Positions 17,286 through 27,590 of a stretch of 64,000 nucleotides of DNA are shown here, piece by piece. The position numbers and the translations under genes were made by a program. The notes under the pieces are model-generated. The model did not search any database and had not been told where the DNA came from. It saw nothing but the letters and a program-made list of their open reading frames with translations. Each line of letters opens with the position of its first letter. Within the stretch, counting starts at the first letter, position 1. This stretch comes from Petralouisia muris (GTDB taxonomy: Bacteria; Bacillota; Clostridia; Lachnospirales; Lachnospiraceae), in NCBI RefSeq assembly GCF_004793545.1, contig NZ_SRYA01000013.1, positions 1 through 64,000 on the forward strand, read 5' to 3'.

Positions 17286-19940
17286 GTGTCAGAATATACG
17301 CCAATGATGCAGCAATATATAGATACCAAAAAAGATTATAAGGACTGTATTCTTTTTTACCGTCTGGGGGATTTCTATGAGATGTTTTTTGAGGACGCCA
17401 AGACAGCCTCTAAGGAGCTTGAAATTACGCTGACTGGTAAAAACTGCGGGAAAGAAGAAAAAGCGCCCATGTGCGGCGTGCCTTATCATTCGGTGGAATC
17501 TTATCTGAATCGGCTGGTGGCAAAGGGATACAAGGTTGCCATCTGCGAACAGGTGGAAGATCCGAAAATGTCAAGAGGTTTAGTGCGCCGGGAAGTGGTG
17601 CGGATTGTCACTCCGGGAACCAACCTGGATACCCAGGCGTTGGACGAAACAAAGAATAATTATATTATGTGCGTAGTCTATATGGAGGATCGCTACGGCG
17701 TTTCCATTGCGGATGTAACCACAGGGGATTATTTTGTGACGGAAGTGGATCAGGAGCAGAAGCTGATGGATGAAATACATAAATTTGCCCCTTCTGAAAT
17801 TATCTGCAATGAAGCCTTTTATATGGCAGGAATGGATTTTGAAGATTTAAAGCAGCGTCTTTCCATTGCCGTTTATGCATTGGATTCCTGGTATTTCAGC
17901 GATGAAACAGCCAGGAATACCTTACTGGAGCATTTTAAAATATCGGATCTTCAAGGGCTTGGCATTAAGGATTATGAGTGCGGCGCCATTGCTGCAGGAG
18001 CTCTTTTGAAATATTTATATGAGACACAGAAGAATTCTCTGGCCAATATGACCTCCCTGCAGATTTATATAACAGGAAAATATATGATTATTGACAGTTC
18101 CACTAGACGCAATCTGGAACTGGTGGAGACATTGCGGGAAAAACAGAAGCGGGGATCTTTGCTGTGGGTGCTGGATAAGACAAAAACCGCCATGGGCGCC
18201 AGAATGCTCAGAAGTTTTGTGGAACAGCCTCTTATAGACAGGGGAGAAATCGAAAAACGGCTGGACGCAGTGGAAGCTTTTAATCAAAATGCCATGACCC
18301 GGGAAGAAATCCGGGAATATCTAAATCCCGTCTACGATTTGGAGCGTCTGATCAGCCGGGTTACTTATCAAACAGCCAATCCCAGGGATTTAACAGCTTT
18401 TAAAAGTTCCCTGGCAATGCTTCCCTATATCCATAGCCTTTTGGGAGAATTTGATACGCCTATGCTTGCCGAAACTCGGTTGGAGCTGGATGTTCTGGAA
18501 GACATTTATCAGTTAATTGAGTCTTCCATTCAGGAAGATCCTCCTATTTCCATCCGGGACGGCGGCATTATTAAAGAAGGATACAATGAGGAAATTGACA
18601 AACTCCGTCATGCCAAAACAGAAGGAAAAACCTGGCTGATGGAATTAGAAACCCGGGAACGGGAGAAAACCGGCATTAAGAACCTGAGGATTAAATACAA
18701 TAAGATTTTTGGCTATTATCTGGAAGTAACCAATTCTTATCAGAATCTTGTTCCAGATTATTATACCAGAAAGCAGACCCTTGCCAACGCAGAACGTTAT
18801 ATTACCGCAGAGTTGAAGGAACTGGAAGACATTATTCTGGGGGCGGAGGATAAGCTGGTAACGCTGGAATATGAAACCTTCCGGGCAATTCGGGACAGCA
18901 TAGCGAATGAGGTGCTGCGGATTCAGAAAACCGCCAAGGCAGTGGCAAAAACTGATGTACTGTCTGCTCTTTCCCTTGTGGCAGAGCGGAATAATTACTG
19001 CCGTCCCTCCATCAATGAAAACGGTGTGATTGATATTAAGGACGGCCGCCATCCGGTGGTGGAACAGATGATTAACAATGAGATGTTTATCTCCAACGAT
19101 ACGTATCTGGATAACAGCAAGAAACGCATTTCCATTATTACAGGCCCAAATATGGCAGGAAAATCCACTTATATGCGCCAGACAGCGCTGATTGTATTAA
19201 TGGCGCAGATCGGAAGCTTTGTTCCGGCGGAACATGCGAAAATCGGAATTGTGGATCGGATTTTTACCCGTGTGGGGGCGTCAGATGATCTGGCAAGCGG
19301 CCAGAGCACTTTTATGGTGGAAATGACAGAAGTTGCAAATATTCTGCGCAACGCCACCAGCAACAGCCTTTTGGTGCTGGATGAAATCGGCCGTGGAACC
19401 AGTACCTTTGACGGATTAAGCATTGCCTGGGCTGTGGTGGAGCATATCAGCAATCCAAAGCTTTTGGGAGCCAAGACCTTGTTTGCCACCCATTACCATG
19501 AACTGACAGAGTTAGAGGGCAAGCTGAATAATGTGAATAATTACTGTATTGCTGTCAAAGAAAAAGGGGACGACGTTGTATTTTTAAGGAAAATAGTCCC
19601 CGGCGGCGCAGATAAAAGCTATGGCATCCAGGTAGCAAAGCTTGCGGGAGTGCCAGAGAGCGTCATTGAACGAGCCAAAGAGATTTCAGAGGAATTAAGC
19701 GCCCATGACATTACAGAACTGACCGGAAATCTGATTTCGGAGCCCCATAAGCCCCGAAAAAAGAAGGAAAAACTGGATGAAGTGGATTTGACACAGATGT
19801 CTCTCTTTGATACAGTAAAAGATGATGATATTATTCAGGAAGTGCGGGAGTTAGATCTGGGGAATCTGACGCCCATTGATGCGATGAATAAACTCTATCA
19901 GCTTCAGAGTAAGATTAAAAACCGGTGGCGGTTTACATAA
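17286..19940 (+). CDS. mutS: DNA mismatch repair protein MutS
   Basis: MutS recognises mismatches and recruits MutL. The mismatch-reading motif GDFYEMFFEDA (Phe-x-Glu) is near the N-terminus. The ATPase domain has Walker A GPNMAGKSTYMRQ, Walker B LLVLDEIGRGTST, and the ATHYHEL switch. At 884 residues it is full length. The GTG at 17286 is chosen because GGAGGG lies nine bases upstream and the next codons give SEYTPMMQQY, the typical MutS start. Longer in-frame openings lie inside the previous gene. It is followed by mutL, about 96 bases away. Confidence 0.97.
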   Translation: MSEYTPMMQQYIDTKKDYKDCILFYRLGDFYEMFFEDAKTASKELEITLTGKNCGKEEKAPMCGVPYHSVESYLNRLVAKGYKVAICEQVEDPKMSRGLVRREVVRIVTPGTNLDTQALDETKNNYIMCVVYMEDRYGVSIADVTTGDYFVTEVDQEQKLMDEIHKFAPSEIICNEAFYMAGMDFEDLKQRLSIAVYALDSWYFSDETARNTLLEHFKISDLQGLGIKDYECGAIAAGALLKYLYETQKNSLANMTSLQIYITGKYMIIDSSTRRNLELVETLREKQKRGSLLWVLDKTKTAMGARMLRSFVEQPLIDRGEIEKRLDAVEAFNQNAMTREEIREYLNPVYDLERLISRVTYQTANPRDLTAFKSSLAMLPYIHSLLGEFDTPMLAETRLELDVLEDIYQLIESSIQEDPPISIRDGGIIKEGYNEEIDKLRHAKTEGKTWLMELETREREKTGIKNLRIKYNKIFGYYLEVTNSYQNLVPDYYTRKQTLANAERYITAELKELEDIILGAEDKLVTLEYETFRAIRDSIANEVLRIQKTAKAVAKTDVLSALSLVAERNNYCRPSINENGVIDIKDGRHPVVEQMINNEMFISNDTYLDNSKKRISIITGPNMAGKSTYMRQTALIVLMAQIGSFVPAEHAKIGIVDRIFTRVGASDDLASGQSTFMVEMTEVANILRNATSNSLLVLDEIGRGTSTFDGLSIAWAVVEHISNPKLLGAKTLFATHYHELTELEGKLNNVNNYCIAVKEKGDDVVFLRKIVPGGADKSYGIQVAKLAGVPESVIERAKEISEELSAHDITELTGNLISEPHKPRKKKEKLDEVDLTQMSLFDTVKDDDIIQEVRELDLGNLTPIDAMNKLYQLQSKIKNRWRFT

Positions 19941-20036
19941 GAATGTTATGTAAACTAAAGGAAAATGACTATTTATCATGAATGCAATGTTCCCACTAAT
20001 AACTTTCCGCTATTTCAGATAACCAAAGGAGCGCTT

Positions 20037-21977
20037 ATGCCAAAGATAGAAATATTAGATCAGCAGACCATTGATAAAATTGCAGCAGGAGAAGTCATTG
20101 AACGTCCCTCCTCGGTAGTAAAAGAACTGGTGGAAAACGCCATAGACGCCAAAGCCAGCGCTATTACGGTAGAAATCAAAGAAGGGGGAATCTCTTTTAT
20201 CCGCATTACAGATAATGGATGCGGAATGGAAGCAGAACAGGTTCCTCTGGCTTTTCTCCGCCATTCCACCAGCAAAATCCGCAATGTGGAAGATTTGCTG
20301 ACGGTATCCTCTTTGGGATTCCGGGGAGAGGCGTTATCCAGTATTGCGGCAGTGGCGCAAGTGGAACTGATTACCAAGACGGTTTCCGACTTCAGCGGCG
20401 TTCGGTATGTCATCGAAGGGGGAAAAGAGAAATCTTCCGAAGAAATTGGGGCGCCGGAGGGCACTACCTTTCTGGTGCGCAACTTATTTTACAACACCCC
20501 CGCCAGGAAAAAATTCTTAAAAACCCCTCAGACAGAAGCCGGATATATCGGAGATTTGGTAGAGCGTCTGGCGCTGTCCCATCCGGAAATTTCCTTTAAG
20601 CTGATTGTAAATAACCAGCCAAAACTGCATACTTCCGGCAACTCTAATCTGAAGGAAGTGATTTATCATATTTATGGACGTGACATTGCCGCAAATCTGA
20701 TTGAAGTTCAGGGAGAAAATGAATGTTTTTCCATTCAGGGATTTATCGGAAAACCACTGATTTCCAGAGGAAACCGGAATTTTGAGAATTATTTTATCAA
20801 TGGACGTTATATTAAGAGCGGCCTGATTGCTAAATGCATTGAGGAAGGGTATAAATCTTTTGTCATGCAGCATAAATATCCTTTTACAGTTCTGCACATT
20901 TCCATTAACGGCAGTTTACTGGATGTGAATGTTCATCCTACCAAAATGGAACTGCGGTTCAGCAACGGGGAAGAGATTTATCAATTTCTTACCCAGTTGA
21001 TTCGGGAGGCCATTAACCGGAACGAATTGGTTTATCAGGTAAGTCTGGAACGGGAGCAGGAAGAAAAAGCAAGGCATAAACAGGAAAAAAAGGAAAGGAT
21101 GGGGTCTGGCCGCAAGGCGCCGGAGCCTTTTGAGGCCAAGCGGCTTCAGGCTGTGAAACAGTCCATCCGAAAGGACAGTCCCTATGAACCGAAATATGAG
21201 AAGCCTGCTGCAGATTTTCCTCAAACAGAGCCTGTTTCTCAGACAGAACCTGCCCTGCAGGAGCCGTCAGGCCAGATGGCGCCAGAACTGGCGGCGGAAG
21301 AAATTATGTTTGGACCGTCCCCGCATAAAACGGCAGCGCAGCCAAAACCTCCTGCAGAGACAAAGAAGCAGCCTCCTAAGCTTTTGGAGGAAGCCTCCAG
21401 GAAAGCCCACAAAATAATCGGACAGCTTTTTGATACTTACTGGCTGGTGGAATTTGACAGCCAGCTTTACATTATCGATCAACATGCAGCCCACGAAAAG
21501 GTATTGTATGAACGTACCCTGGCGGCTCTGAAACAGAAAGAATTTACTTCTCAGGTCATCTATCCGCCGATTCTGCTGACTTTGAATATGCAGGAAGAGT
21601 CCCTGCTGAAAAAATATATGCCATATTTCCAAAAGCTGGGCTATGAAATAGAACATTTCGGAGGAAAAGAATATTCCGTGACTGCTGTTCCAGGCAATCT
21701 TTTTGGACTGAACGGACAGGAACTGGTCATTGAAATATTAGACAGCCTGGCCGATTTTCATGGAAGGGAAACTCCGCAGATGATTACAGAAAAAATAGCT
21801 TCCATGTCCTGCAAAGCGGCAGTAAAAGGGAACCAAAGCATCTCCAGGCCGGAGGTAGAGGCCTTAATCGGCGAGCTGTTGACCTTAGAAAATCCATATC
21901 ACTGTCCTCATGGGCGGCCAACCATTATTTCTATGACAAAATATGAACTAGAAAAGAAATTTAAGCGGGTGTTGTGA
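20037..21977 (+). CDS. mutL: DNA mismatch repair protein MutL
   Basis: A GHKL ATPase that couples MutS recognition to strand incision. The N-terminal domain shows IAAGEVIERPSSVVKELVENAIDA, DNGCGM and LGFRGEALSSI (each read as separate motifs). After a Pro/Gln/Glu-rich linker (about residues 360-455), the C-terminal dimerisation domain carries DQHAAHEKVLYE, the metal-binding endonuclease motif (DQHA-x2-E-x4-E), plus SCKAAVKGN and CPHGRPT. It therefore is an endonuclease-type MutL, as in organisms without MutH. The ATG at 20037 follows AAAGGAG; a 24-codon upstream extension lacks conservation. It is 646 residues and its stop overlaps miaA. Confidence 0.97.
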   Translation: MPKIEILDQQTIDKIAAGEVIERPSSVVKELVENAIDAKASAITVEIKEGGISFIRITDNGCGMEAEQVPLAFLRHSTSKIRNVEDLLTVSSLGFRGEALSSIAAVAQVELITKTVSDFSGVRYVIEGGKEKSSEEIGAPEGTTFLVRNLFYNTPARKKFLKTPQTEAGYIGDLVERLALSHPEISFKLIVNNQPKLHTSGNSNLKEVIYHIYGRDIAANLIEVQGENECFSIQGFIGKPLISRGNRNFENYFINGRYIKSGLIAKCIEEGYKSFVMQHKYPFTVLHISINGSLLDVNVHPTKMELRFSNGEEIYQFLTQLIREAINRNELVYQVSLEREQEEKARHKQEKKERMGSGRKAPEPFEAKRLQAVKQSIRKDSPYEPKYEKPAADFPQTEPVSQTEPALQEPSGQMAPELAAEEIMFGPSPHKTAAQPKPPAETKKQPPKLLEEASRKAHKIIGQLFDTYWLVEFDSQLYIIDQHAAHEKVLYERTLAALKQKEFTSQVIYPPILLTLNMQEESLLKKYMPYFQKLGYEIEHFGGKEYSVTAVPGNLFGLNGQELVIEILDSLADFHGRETPQMITEKIASMSCKAAVKGNQSISRPEVEALIGELLTLENPYHCPHGRPTIISMTKYELEKKFKRVL

Positions 21978-22924
21978 TGAAAAGACCATTAATTATTTTA
22001 ACAGGGCCTACGGCGGTGGGAAAAACAGAGCTGTCTCTGGGCCTGGCCAAAATGATAAACGGAGCGGTGATTTCTGCAGATTCCATGCAGGTATACCGGC
22101 ATATGGATATCGGTTCTGCCAAGATAAAACCGGAAGAGATGCAGGGAATTCCCCATTATTTGGTGGATGTTTTAGAACCGGAAGAAGAATTTCATGTGGT
22201 GCGGTTTCAGGAATATGCGAAAGCTTGTATGGAAAAAATCTATCAACAGGGACAGATTCCAATTGTTACAGGCGGCACGGGATTCTACATTCAGGCGCTG
22301 CTGTATGGAATTGATTTTACCAGCCAGCAGGAGGATAAGGAATACCGAAAATATTTAGAGCAGATTGCCCGCACACGGGGGCCAGCAGCGCTTCATGAAA
22401 TGTTGGCCCAGATAGATGAAAAATCCGCGGAAATCATTCATGAAAATAATGTCAGGCGGGTAATCCGCGCCCTGGAATTCTATCATCTGTCAGGCCAGAA
22501 AATCTCAGAGCACAATGAACAGGAAAGAATGCGGTGTTCCCCCTATCATTTCGCCTATTTTGTGCTGAATGATGACAGGAACCGCCTTTATGAAAGAATC
22601 GAACAGCGGGTGGATCAGATGATGGCAGAAGGGCTCTTAGAAGAAGTTGCGAAGTTAAAGGAAATGGGATGCCGCAAGCATATGACGTCCATGCAGGGGC
22701 TTGGATATAAGGAACTGCTGGATTATCTGGAAGGAAATTGCACGCTGGAAGAGGCTGTATACAGAATCAAGCGGGATACCAGGCATTTTGCCAAGCGGCA
22801 GCTGACCTGGTTTCGGCGGGAACGGGAGGTAATCTGGATTTCCAAGCCGGAATTTGATGATCAAAATGACAGAATTTTAGCCTATATGAAAAAAATTCTG
22901 AAAGAAAAGCAGATATACCCGTGA
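21977..22924 (+). CDS. miaA: tRNA dimethylallyltransferase MiaA
   Basis: MiaA transfers the dimethylallyl group to N6 of A37 in tRNAs reading UNN codons. The P-loop GPTAVGKTELS, SADSMQVYRHMDIGSAK, and GGTGFYIQALLYG are diagnostic. At 315 residues it is full length and ends with the conserved FAKRQLTWFR region. The ATG at 21977 overlaps the mutL stop by one base (TGATG); a GTG at 21974 is the alternative. It is a mutS-mutL-miaA series, as in many Firmicutes. Confidence 0.95.
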   Translation: MKRPLIILTGPTAVGKTELSLGLAKMINGAVISADSMQVYRHMDIGSAKIKPEEMQGIPHYLVDVLEPEEEFHVVRFQEYAKACMEKIYQQGQIPIVTGGTGFYIQALLYGIDFTSQQEDKEYRKYLEQIARTRGPAALHEMLAQIDEKSAEIIHENNVRRVIRALEFYHLSGQKISEHNEQERMRCSPYHFAYFVLNDDRNRLYERIEQRVDQMMAEGLLEEVAKLKEMGCRKHMTSMQGLGYKELLDYLEGNCTLEEAVYRIKRDTRHFAKRQLTWFRREREVIWISKPEFDDQNDRILAYMKKILKEKQIYP

Positions 22925-23051
22925 GCAGTTTCAGGTATTTGTCAGAAAACAAAAAAATTCAGCGAATATTCAGAAAGGAGCAGGATGGTTTCAGATATTT
23001 TCCGGACAATGAGATTGCCGGAGGATCGGAACTGATGAAAAGGAACAGGCA

Positions 23052-24326
23052 ATGAAAAAGATATATCAGGAATTGGGCGTCTGTGAAAAAGTCTATGATT
23101 TTGGACAGAAGCAGGAGAAAAAATTAAAGGAACGTTTTGAGGAAATCGATCATATTGCAGAATATAACCAGTTAAAGGTGATAAAAGCCATGCAGTCCCG
23201 CAAAGTCAGCGCAGAATGCTTCATGGGAAGCAGCGGATATGGGTATAATGATTTGGGAAGAGATACATTGGAAGAGGTATATGCAGAATGTTTCCGGGGA
23301 GAAGCAGCTCTGGTTCGCCCCCAGATTACCTGCGGCACCCATGCCTTGGCCCTGGCCCTTATGTCCAATCTCAGGCCGGGAGATGAACTTTTATCTCCGG
23401 TGGGAAAGCCTTATGATACGTTAGAGGAAGTAATCGGCATCCGTCCCTCCAAAGGCTCCTTGGCGGAATATGGAATTACCTACCGCCAGGTGGATTTGCT
23501 TTCCGATGGAACCTTTGACTATGAAAACATCCGAAAAGCGCTGACAGATAAAACAAAATTGGTTACCATCCAGCGTTCCAAGGGCTATCAGACAAGGCCC
23601 ACCTTCTCTGTGGAACAGATTGGGGAATTAATTTCTTTTATCAAAGGGAAAAAGCCGGATGTCATCTGTATGGTGGATAACTGCTATGGAGAATTTGTAG
23701 AACAAAAAGAGCCTTTGGAAGTAGGAGCGGATATGATTGTGGGATCTCTCATTAAAAATCCCGGCGGCGGCCTTGCCCCCATTGGAGGATACATTGTGGG
23801 AAAGAAAGAATGTGTGGAACACGCCGCATACCGGCTGACTTCTCCGGGACTGGGAAAAGAGGTGGGAGCCTCCCTTGGAGTGATTCAATCTTTTTATCAG
23901 GGCTTGTTCCTGGCGCCGACGGTAACCGCTTCTGCATTAAAAAGCGCAATTTTTGCCGCAAATATCTATGAAGGCCTTGGTTTTCCAGTGATACCAAACG
24001 GTACAGAAAGTCGCCACGACATTATTCAGGCAGTGACCTTAAATTCTGAAGAAGCTTTAATTGCATTCTGCCAGGGCATTCAGGCGGCAGCCCCGGTGGA
24101 CAGCCATGTAAGCCCGGAACCCTGGGCGATGCCGGGGTATGACGATGAAGTCATTATGGCCGCTGGGGCGTTTATTCAGGGGTCTTCCATTGAGCTGAGC
24201 GCAGACGGACCCCTGCGGGAACCTTACGCCGTCTATTTTCAGGGCGGGCTTACCTGGTATCACGGCAAGCTGGGCATTTTAATGTCTCTGCAGAAATTAT
24301 ACGAAGCCGGTCTGGTACAGTTGTGA
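23052..24326 (+). CDS. Methionine gamma-lyase family protein (YnbB / aluminium-resistance type)
   Basis: This 424-residue PLP fold-type I enzyme matches the YnbB family. The PLP lysine is probably in VGSLIKNPGGGLAPIGGYI. The N-terminal half includes FMGSSGYGYNDLGRDTLEEVY, a family hallmark, and a conserved GTHALA. It is annotated historically as aluminium resistance protein or cystathionine-gamma-synthase-like; the reaction is not established. The start has an AGGAACAGG site. In Bacillus subtilis ynbB follows miaA-hfq, and here it again follows miaA, though with no hfq between. Confidence 0.88.
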   Translation: MKKIYQELGVCEKVYDFGQKQEKKLKERFEEIDHIAEYNQLKVIKAMQSRKVSAECFMGSSGYGYNDLGRDTLEEVYAECFRGEAALVRPQITCGTHALALALMSNLRPGDELLSPVGKPYDTLEEVIGIRPSKGSLAEYGITYRQVDLLSDGTFDYENIRKALTDKTKLVTIQRSKGYQTRPTFSVEQIGELISFIKGKKPDVICMVDNCYGEFVEQKEPLEVGADMIVGSLIKNPGGGLAPIGGYIVGKKECVEHAAYRLTSPGLGKEVGASLGVIQSFYQGLFLAPTVTASALKSAIFAANIYEGLGFPVIPNGTESRHDIIQAVTLNSEEALIAFCQGIQAAAPVDSHVSPEPWAMPGYDDEVIMAAGAFIQGSSIELSADGPLREPYAVYFQGGLTWYHGKLGILMSLQKLYEAGLVQL

Positions 24327-24447
24327 CAAATTATTATGGCAATGTTTATGAATTTTTAACAATAAATTAGTATACACAACCATATATTTGTGCTAAAATA
24401 AAATGTAAAATTTTTTTCCTTTGCTTTGAGAGAGTGAAAGGAAGCTT

Positions 24448-25140
24448 ATGAATACACATATTACAATGAAAGAAATGCCGGAATCTGAACAGCCATTGGA
24501 AAAATGTTTCCGTTATGGCGCACAGGCCTTGTCGGATGCGGAACTGCTGGCAGTTATATTAAAAACCGGCACAAGAAACCTGACAGCATTGCAGCTTGCT
24601 CAGCTGTTTCTATCCCGGAAAGAGAAAAATCTTCTGAATCTGAGCAGTATGCTGCCGGAGGAAATGCAGATGATTCCTGGAATCGGGCAGGTGAAGGCGG
24701 CGCAGCTAAAGTGTATTGCTGAACTGGCAGAGCGTATTGCCAGAACCAGCCGACTTAAGAACGTAAGATTAAATGAGCCGTCCAGTATTGCAGATTATTA
24801 TATGGAATCTCTTCGGCACAAGACAAAAGAACATCTGTTATTAGCCATGTTCGACGCCAAAAGCAATCTGCTGGGGGATAAGATTGTTTCGGTGGGAACT
24901 GTGACAAATTCTCTGGTATCGCCAAGGGAAATTTTTTTGAAAGCGCTGGAATACCGAGCAGTCCATATTGTGCTTCTCCATAACCACCCCAGTGGGGATC
25001 CAACGCCCAGCGAAGCGGATCATGCGGTTACCAGTCGTGTGGCAGAAAGCGGGAGGATTCTGGGAATTGCCCTTGCGGATCACATTATCATTGGTGATAA
25101 CAGATATATCAGCTTTAGAGAAAATGGCCTTTTAGGTTGA
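24448..25140 (+). CDS. radC: RadC-like JAB-domain protein
   Basis: At 230 residues it is a standard RadC-family protein. A helix-hairpin-helix region (MIPGIGQVKAAQL) precedes a JAMM/MPN+ metalloprotease-like domain with the zinc motif HNHPSGDPTPSEAD. The role in DNA repair has been questioned and the activity is unknown. An AAAGGAAG site precedes ATG 24448. It immediately precedes mreB, the usual order in Bacillus and Clostridia (radC-mreBCD). Confidence 0.93.
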   Translation: MNTHITMKEMPESEQPLEKCFRYGAQALSDAELLAVILKTGTRNLTALQLAQLFLSRKEKNLLNLSSMLPEEMQMIPGIGQVKAAQLKCIAELAERIARTSRLKNVRLNEPSSIADYYMESLRHKTKEHLLLAMFDAKSNLLGDKIVSVGTVTNSLVSPREIFLKALEYRAVHIVLLHNHPSGDPTPSEADHAVTSRVAESGRILGIALADHIIIGDNRYISFRENGLLG

Positions 25141-25157
25141 GGAAAGGAACGTAGATT

Positions 25158-26177
25158 ATGTCAACAAATGTTTATGGAATTGATTTGGGTACCTGCAATT
25201 TAAAAGTATTTTGCAAAGGAACCGGCAAAGTAATCAATGAGAAAAATACCATTGCGATTGTGAACAAGAACCAGTTGTATGCGTTTGGAAATGATGCATA
25301 TGCCATGTATGAAAAATCTCCGGATACCATCAAAGTTTCATTTCCGGTGGTCAATGGAGTGATTGCAGATTATAACAATATGCAGACCATGATCGGAGAG
25401 GTGTTGGACAAGCATGTGAAGAATCATATCAAGGGAGCAGAATTTATTGTTGCCGTGCCCACGGACATTACAGAAGTGGAGAAAAAGGCGTTTTTTGACC
25501 TGTTTTACAAAAGCCGGTTTAAGCCAAAGAGCGTGCTGCTTTGTGAAAAGCCTATTGCAGATGCAGTGGGGCTTGATCTGGATGTGAATTCTCCTACTGG
25601 ATTTATGATTGTCAATATCGGCGCAGACACTACCGAGATCTCTGTGATTTCCCTGGGAGGTCTGGTATTAAGCGATTTGCTGCATTTTGGCGGAAAACGC
25701 ATTGATGAATCCATTATCAATCATTTAAAACGTAATTTTGGATTAGTGATTGGACAGAAGACGGCCATGTATTTAAAAGAAACCCTTGGCTGTGCGCTGC
25801 CGGAAGAAGAAGAGACAAGCGCAGTGATTGTAGGGCGTGATGTGGTTAGCGGCCTTCCCATTGAGATGGAAATCTCATCTCCTGTCATATATGAGGCCAT
25901 CAAGGATAATCTGAATTCCATCTGCAATTCCATTAAAATGATTTTGGAGAAAACGCCGCCGGAACTGGCCAGGGATATTATTCATTCCGGTATCTATATT
26001 ACCGGAGGTTCATCCAAAATCAAACGTTTGGATGAACTGTTCACACAGATTACCAATATTCGGGTAAATACTTGTGAATTACCGGAAGAGAGCGCTGTCA
26101 GAGGCTTAAATAAAATTGTTTCCGATGAAAAGTTCCGGAAACTGGCTTTTAGCATGAAGAGCAGAATTTATAAATAA
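25158..26177 (+). CDS. mreB: Rod-shape determining actin homologue MreB
   Basis: MreB forms membrane-bound filaments that guide the elongation machinery. The actin ATPase motifs are present: phosphate 1 GIDLGTCNLKVF, phosphate 2 NIGADTTEISV, adenosine YITGGSSKI. At 339 residues it has normal length. Phosphate 1 is slightly unusual (GTCNLKV where most MreBs have GTANTLV/I), so this could be a specialised paralogue. It has a strong GGAAAGGAAC site, and mreC starts 14 bases after the stop. Confidence 0.93.
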   Translation: MSTNVYGIDLGTCNLKVFCKGTGKVINEKNTIAIVNKNQLYAFGNDAYAMYEKSPDTIKVSFPVVNGVIADYNNMQTMIGEVLDKHVKNHIKGAEFIVAVPTDITEVEKKAFFDLFYKSRFKPKSVLLCEKPIADAVGLDLDVNSPTGFMIVNIGADTTEISVISLGGLVLSDLLHFGGKRIDESIINHLKRNFGLVIGQKTAMYLKETLGCALPEEEETSAVIVGRDVVSGLPIEMEISSPVIYEAIKDNLNSICNSIKMILEKTPPELARDIIHSGIYITGGSSKIKRLDELFTQITNIRVNTCELPEESAVRGLNKIVSDEKFRKLAFSMKSRIYK

Positions 26178-26191
26178 AGGTGTAATCATTT

Positions 26192-27064
26192 ATGAGACGT
26201 AAATCAACAAAACATTCGATTCCAACCAAATATACACTGCTGTTTCTAACGGTTTTCTGTATTATAGTCATGTTCGTAAGTTTTACGCTGAATCTTTCAG
26301 GAGGTCCTCTGAATACCGTGGCAGGGTATGTGTTTGTGCCCATGCAAAAAGGAATCAATACTGTTGGAACCTGGTTTCTGTCGAAAGCAGATGATTTGAA
26401 ATCTCTGCGGGATGTGATGGCAGAAAATAAAGAACTGCAGGAAGAAGTAGACCGGCTTACCCAGGAAATAAACAACATTAAGCTGGAGCAGTACGAATTG
26501 GAGAATCTGCGGGAGCTGATGGAGCTGGATCAGAAATATCCCAGTTACGAGAAAGTTGCAGCCCGGGTCATCGGCAGCGACGGAGGCAACTGGTTTAATA
26601 TTTTTACCATCGACAAAGGAACCAACGACGGAATTGAAAAAGATATGAATGTCATTGCCGGAAGCGGGCTGGTGGGAATTGTCATTGATACAGGACCCAA
26701 TTATGCCAAGGTCCGCTCTATCATTGATGACGCCAGTAATGTAAGCGGTATGTCCCTGTCTACGGCAGACCGATGCATTATCAATGGAAATCTGGCTACG
26801 ATGAATGAACATCAGGTCATTGAATTCTCTGATTTGAAGTGTGAAGATGATGCAGTGGCCGCTGGGGAACAAATGGTAACTTCCCATATCAGTGATAAGT
26901 ACCTGGAGGGAATTTTGATTGGATATGTCAGTGATATTGAACGGGACGCCAACAATCTGACTTATTCCGGCACTATAACGCCGGCAGTTGACTTCCGTCA
27001 TTTACAAGAAGTGCTGGTAATTCTGGACAAGAAGACAGTTCAGGACGAAAAAAAGGAGCAATAA
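26192..27064 (+). CDS. mreC: Rod-shape determining protein MreC
   Basis: Bitopic protein that links MreB with PBP2. One membrane helix (residues 12-32), then a coiled coil (ENKELQEEVDRLTQEINNI) and a beta-rich domain containing ARVIGSDGGNWFN and the conserved INKG-like TIDKGTNDGI and VVG-type GLVGIV motifs. At 290 residues it is complete. AAAGGTG precedes the start. Its stop and the mreD ATG are one base apart. Confidence 0.94.
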   Translation: MRRKSTKHSIPTKYTLLFLTVFCIIVMFVSFTLNLSGGPLNTVAGYVFVPMQKGINTVGTWFLSKADDLKSLRDVMAENKELQEEVDRLTQEINNIKLEQYELENLRELMELDQKYPSYEKVAARVIGSDGGNWFNIFTIDKGTNDGIEKDMNVIAGSGLVGIVIDTGPNYAKVRSIIDDASNVSGMSLSTADRCIINGNLATMNEHQVIEFSDLKCEDDAVAAGEQMVTSHISDKYLEGILIGYVSDIERDANNLTYSGTITPAVDFRHLQEVLVILDKKTVQDEKKEQ

Positions 27065-27065
27065 A

Positions 27066-27590
27066 ATGAAGCTGAGACGTAAATTTGCTGTATTTGTAAT
27101 TATTACCGTAAGTTTCCTGCTGCAGAGTACGTTGTTTCAAACCTTGTCCTTTGCCTCCATTTCACCGAACCTTCTGATTGTGGTAACATCATCTTTTGGA
27201 TTTATGCGGGGAAGAAAAGAGGGGATGTGGACCGGCTTTTTCTGCGGGCTTCTGTTGGATATTTTCTTTGGCAGCGTAATAGGGTTTTATGCTCTGATTT
27301 ATGCGTATCTGGGATATATTAATGGATTTTTCCGCAAAATGTTTTTTCCGGATGATATTAAATTGCCGCTGATTTTAATTGCAGTCAGCGATTTTTCCTA
27401 TAATCTTCTGGTGTATCTGTTTTTATTTTTCCTGCGGGGAAAATTCCGTTTTTACTATTATCTGGTGCACATTATGCTGCCAGAACTGGTCTATACGATA
27501 TTGGTAACCATTATACTCTATTTTATAATTCTGAGAATTAATCAGAAATTAGAGAACATCGAAAGAAGGAGTGCAAGTAAATTTGTTTGA
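27066..27590 (+). CDS. mreD: Rod-shape determining protein MreD
   Basis: This 174-residue, very hydrophobic protein has five or six membrane helices and the MreD motif PNLLIVVTSSFGFMRGRKEG, followed by GFFCGLLLDIFFG. MreD is needed for assembly of the elongasome and stabilises MreC. It overlaps the PBP2 start by eight bases, so translation is likely coupled. The position after mreC confirms the call, since MreD sequence itself is poorly conserved. Confidence 0.92.
   Translation: MKLRRKFAVFVIITVSFLLQSTLFQTLSFASISPNLLIVVTSSFGFMRGRKEGMWTGFFCGLLLDIFFGSVIGFYALIYAYLGYINGFFRKMFFPDDIKLPLILIAVSDFSYNLLVYLFLFFLRGKFRFYYYLVHIMLPELVYTILVTIILYFIILRINQKLENIERRSASKFV

Noticed and set aside
22985-23035. Short frame after AAAGGAGCAGG before the YnbB-like gene
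   Set aside because: It is only 16 codons and has no terminator or conserved feature; the downstream gene has its own start and site.
26297-27001. A 234-codon minus-strand open frame opposite mreC
   Set aside because: MreC is clearly coded on the plus strand; the antisense frame has no recognised motif.
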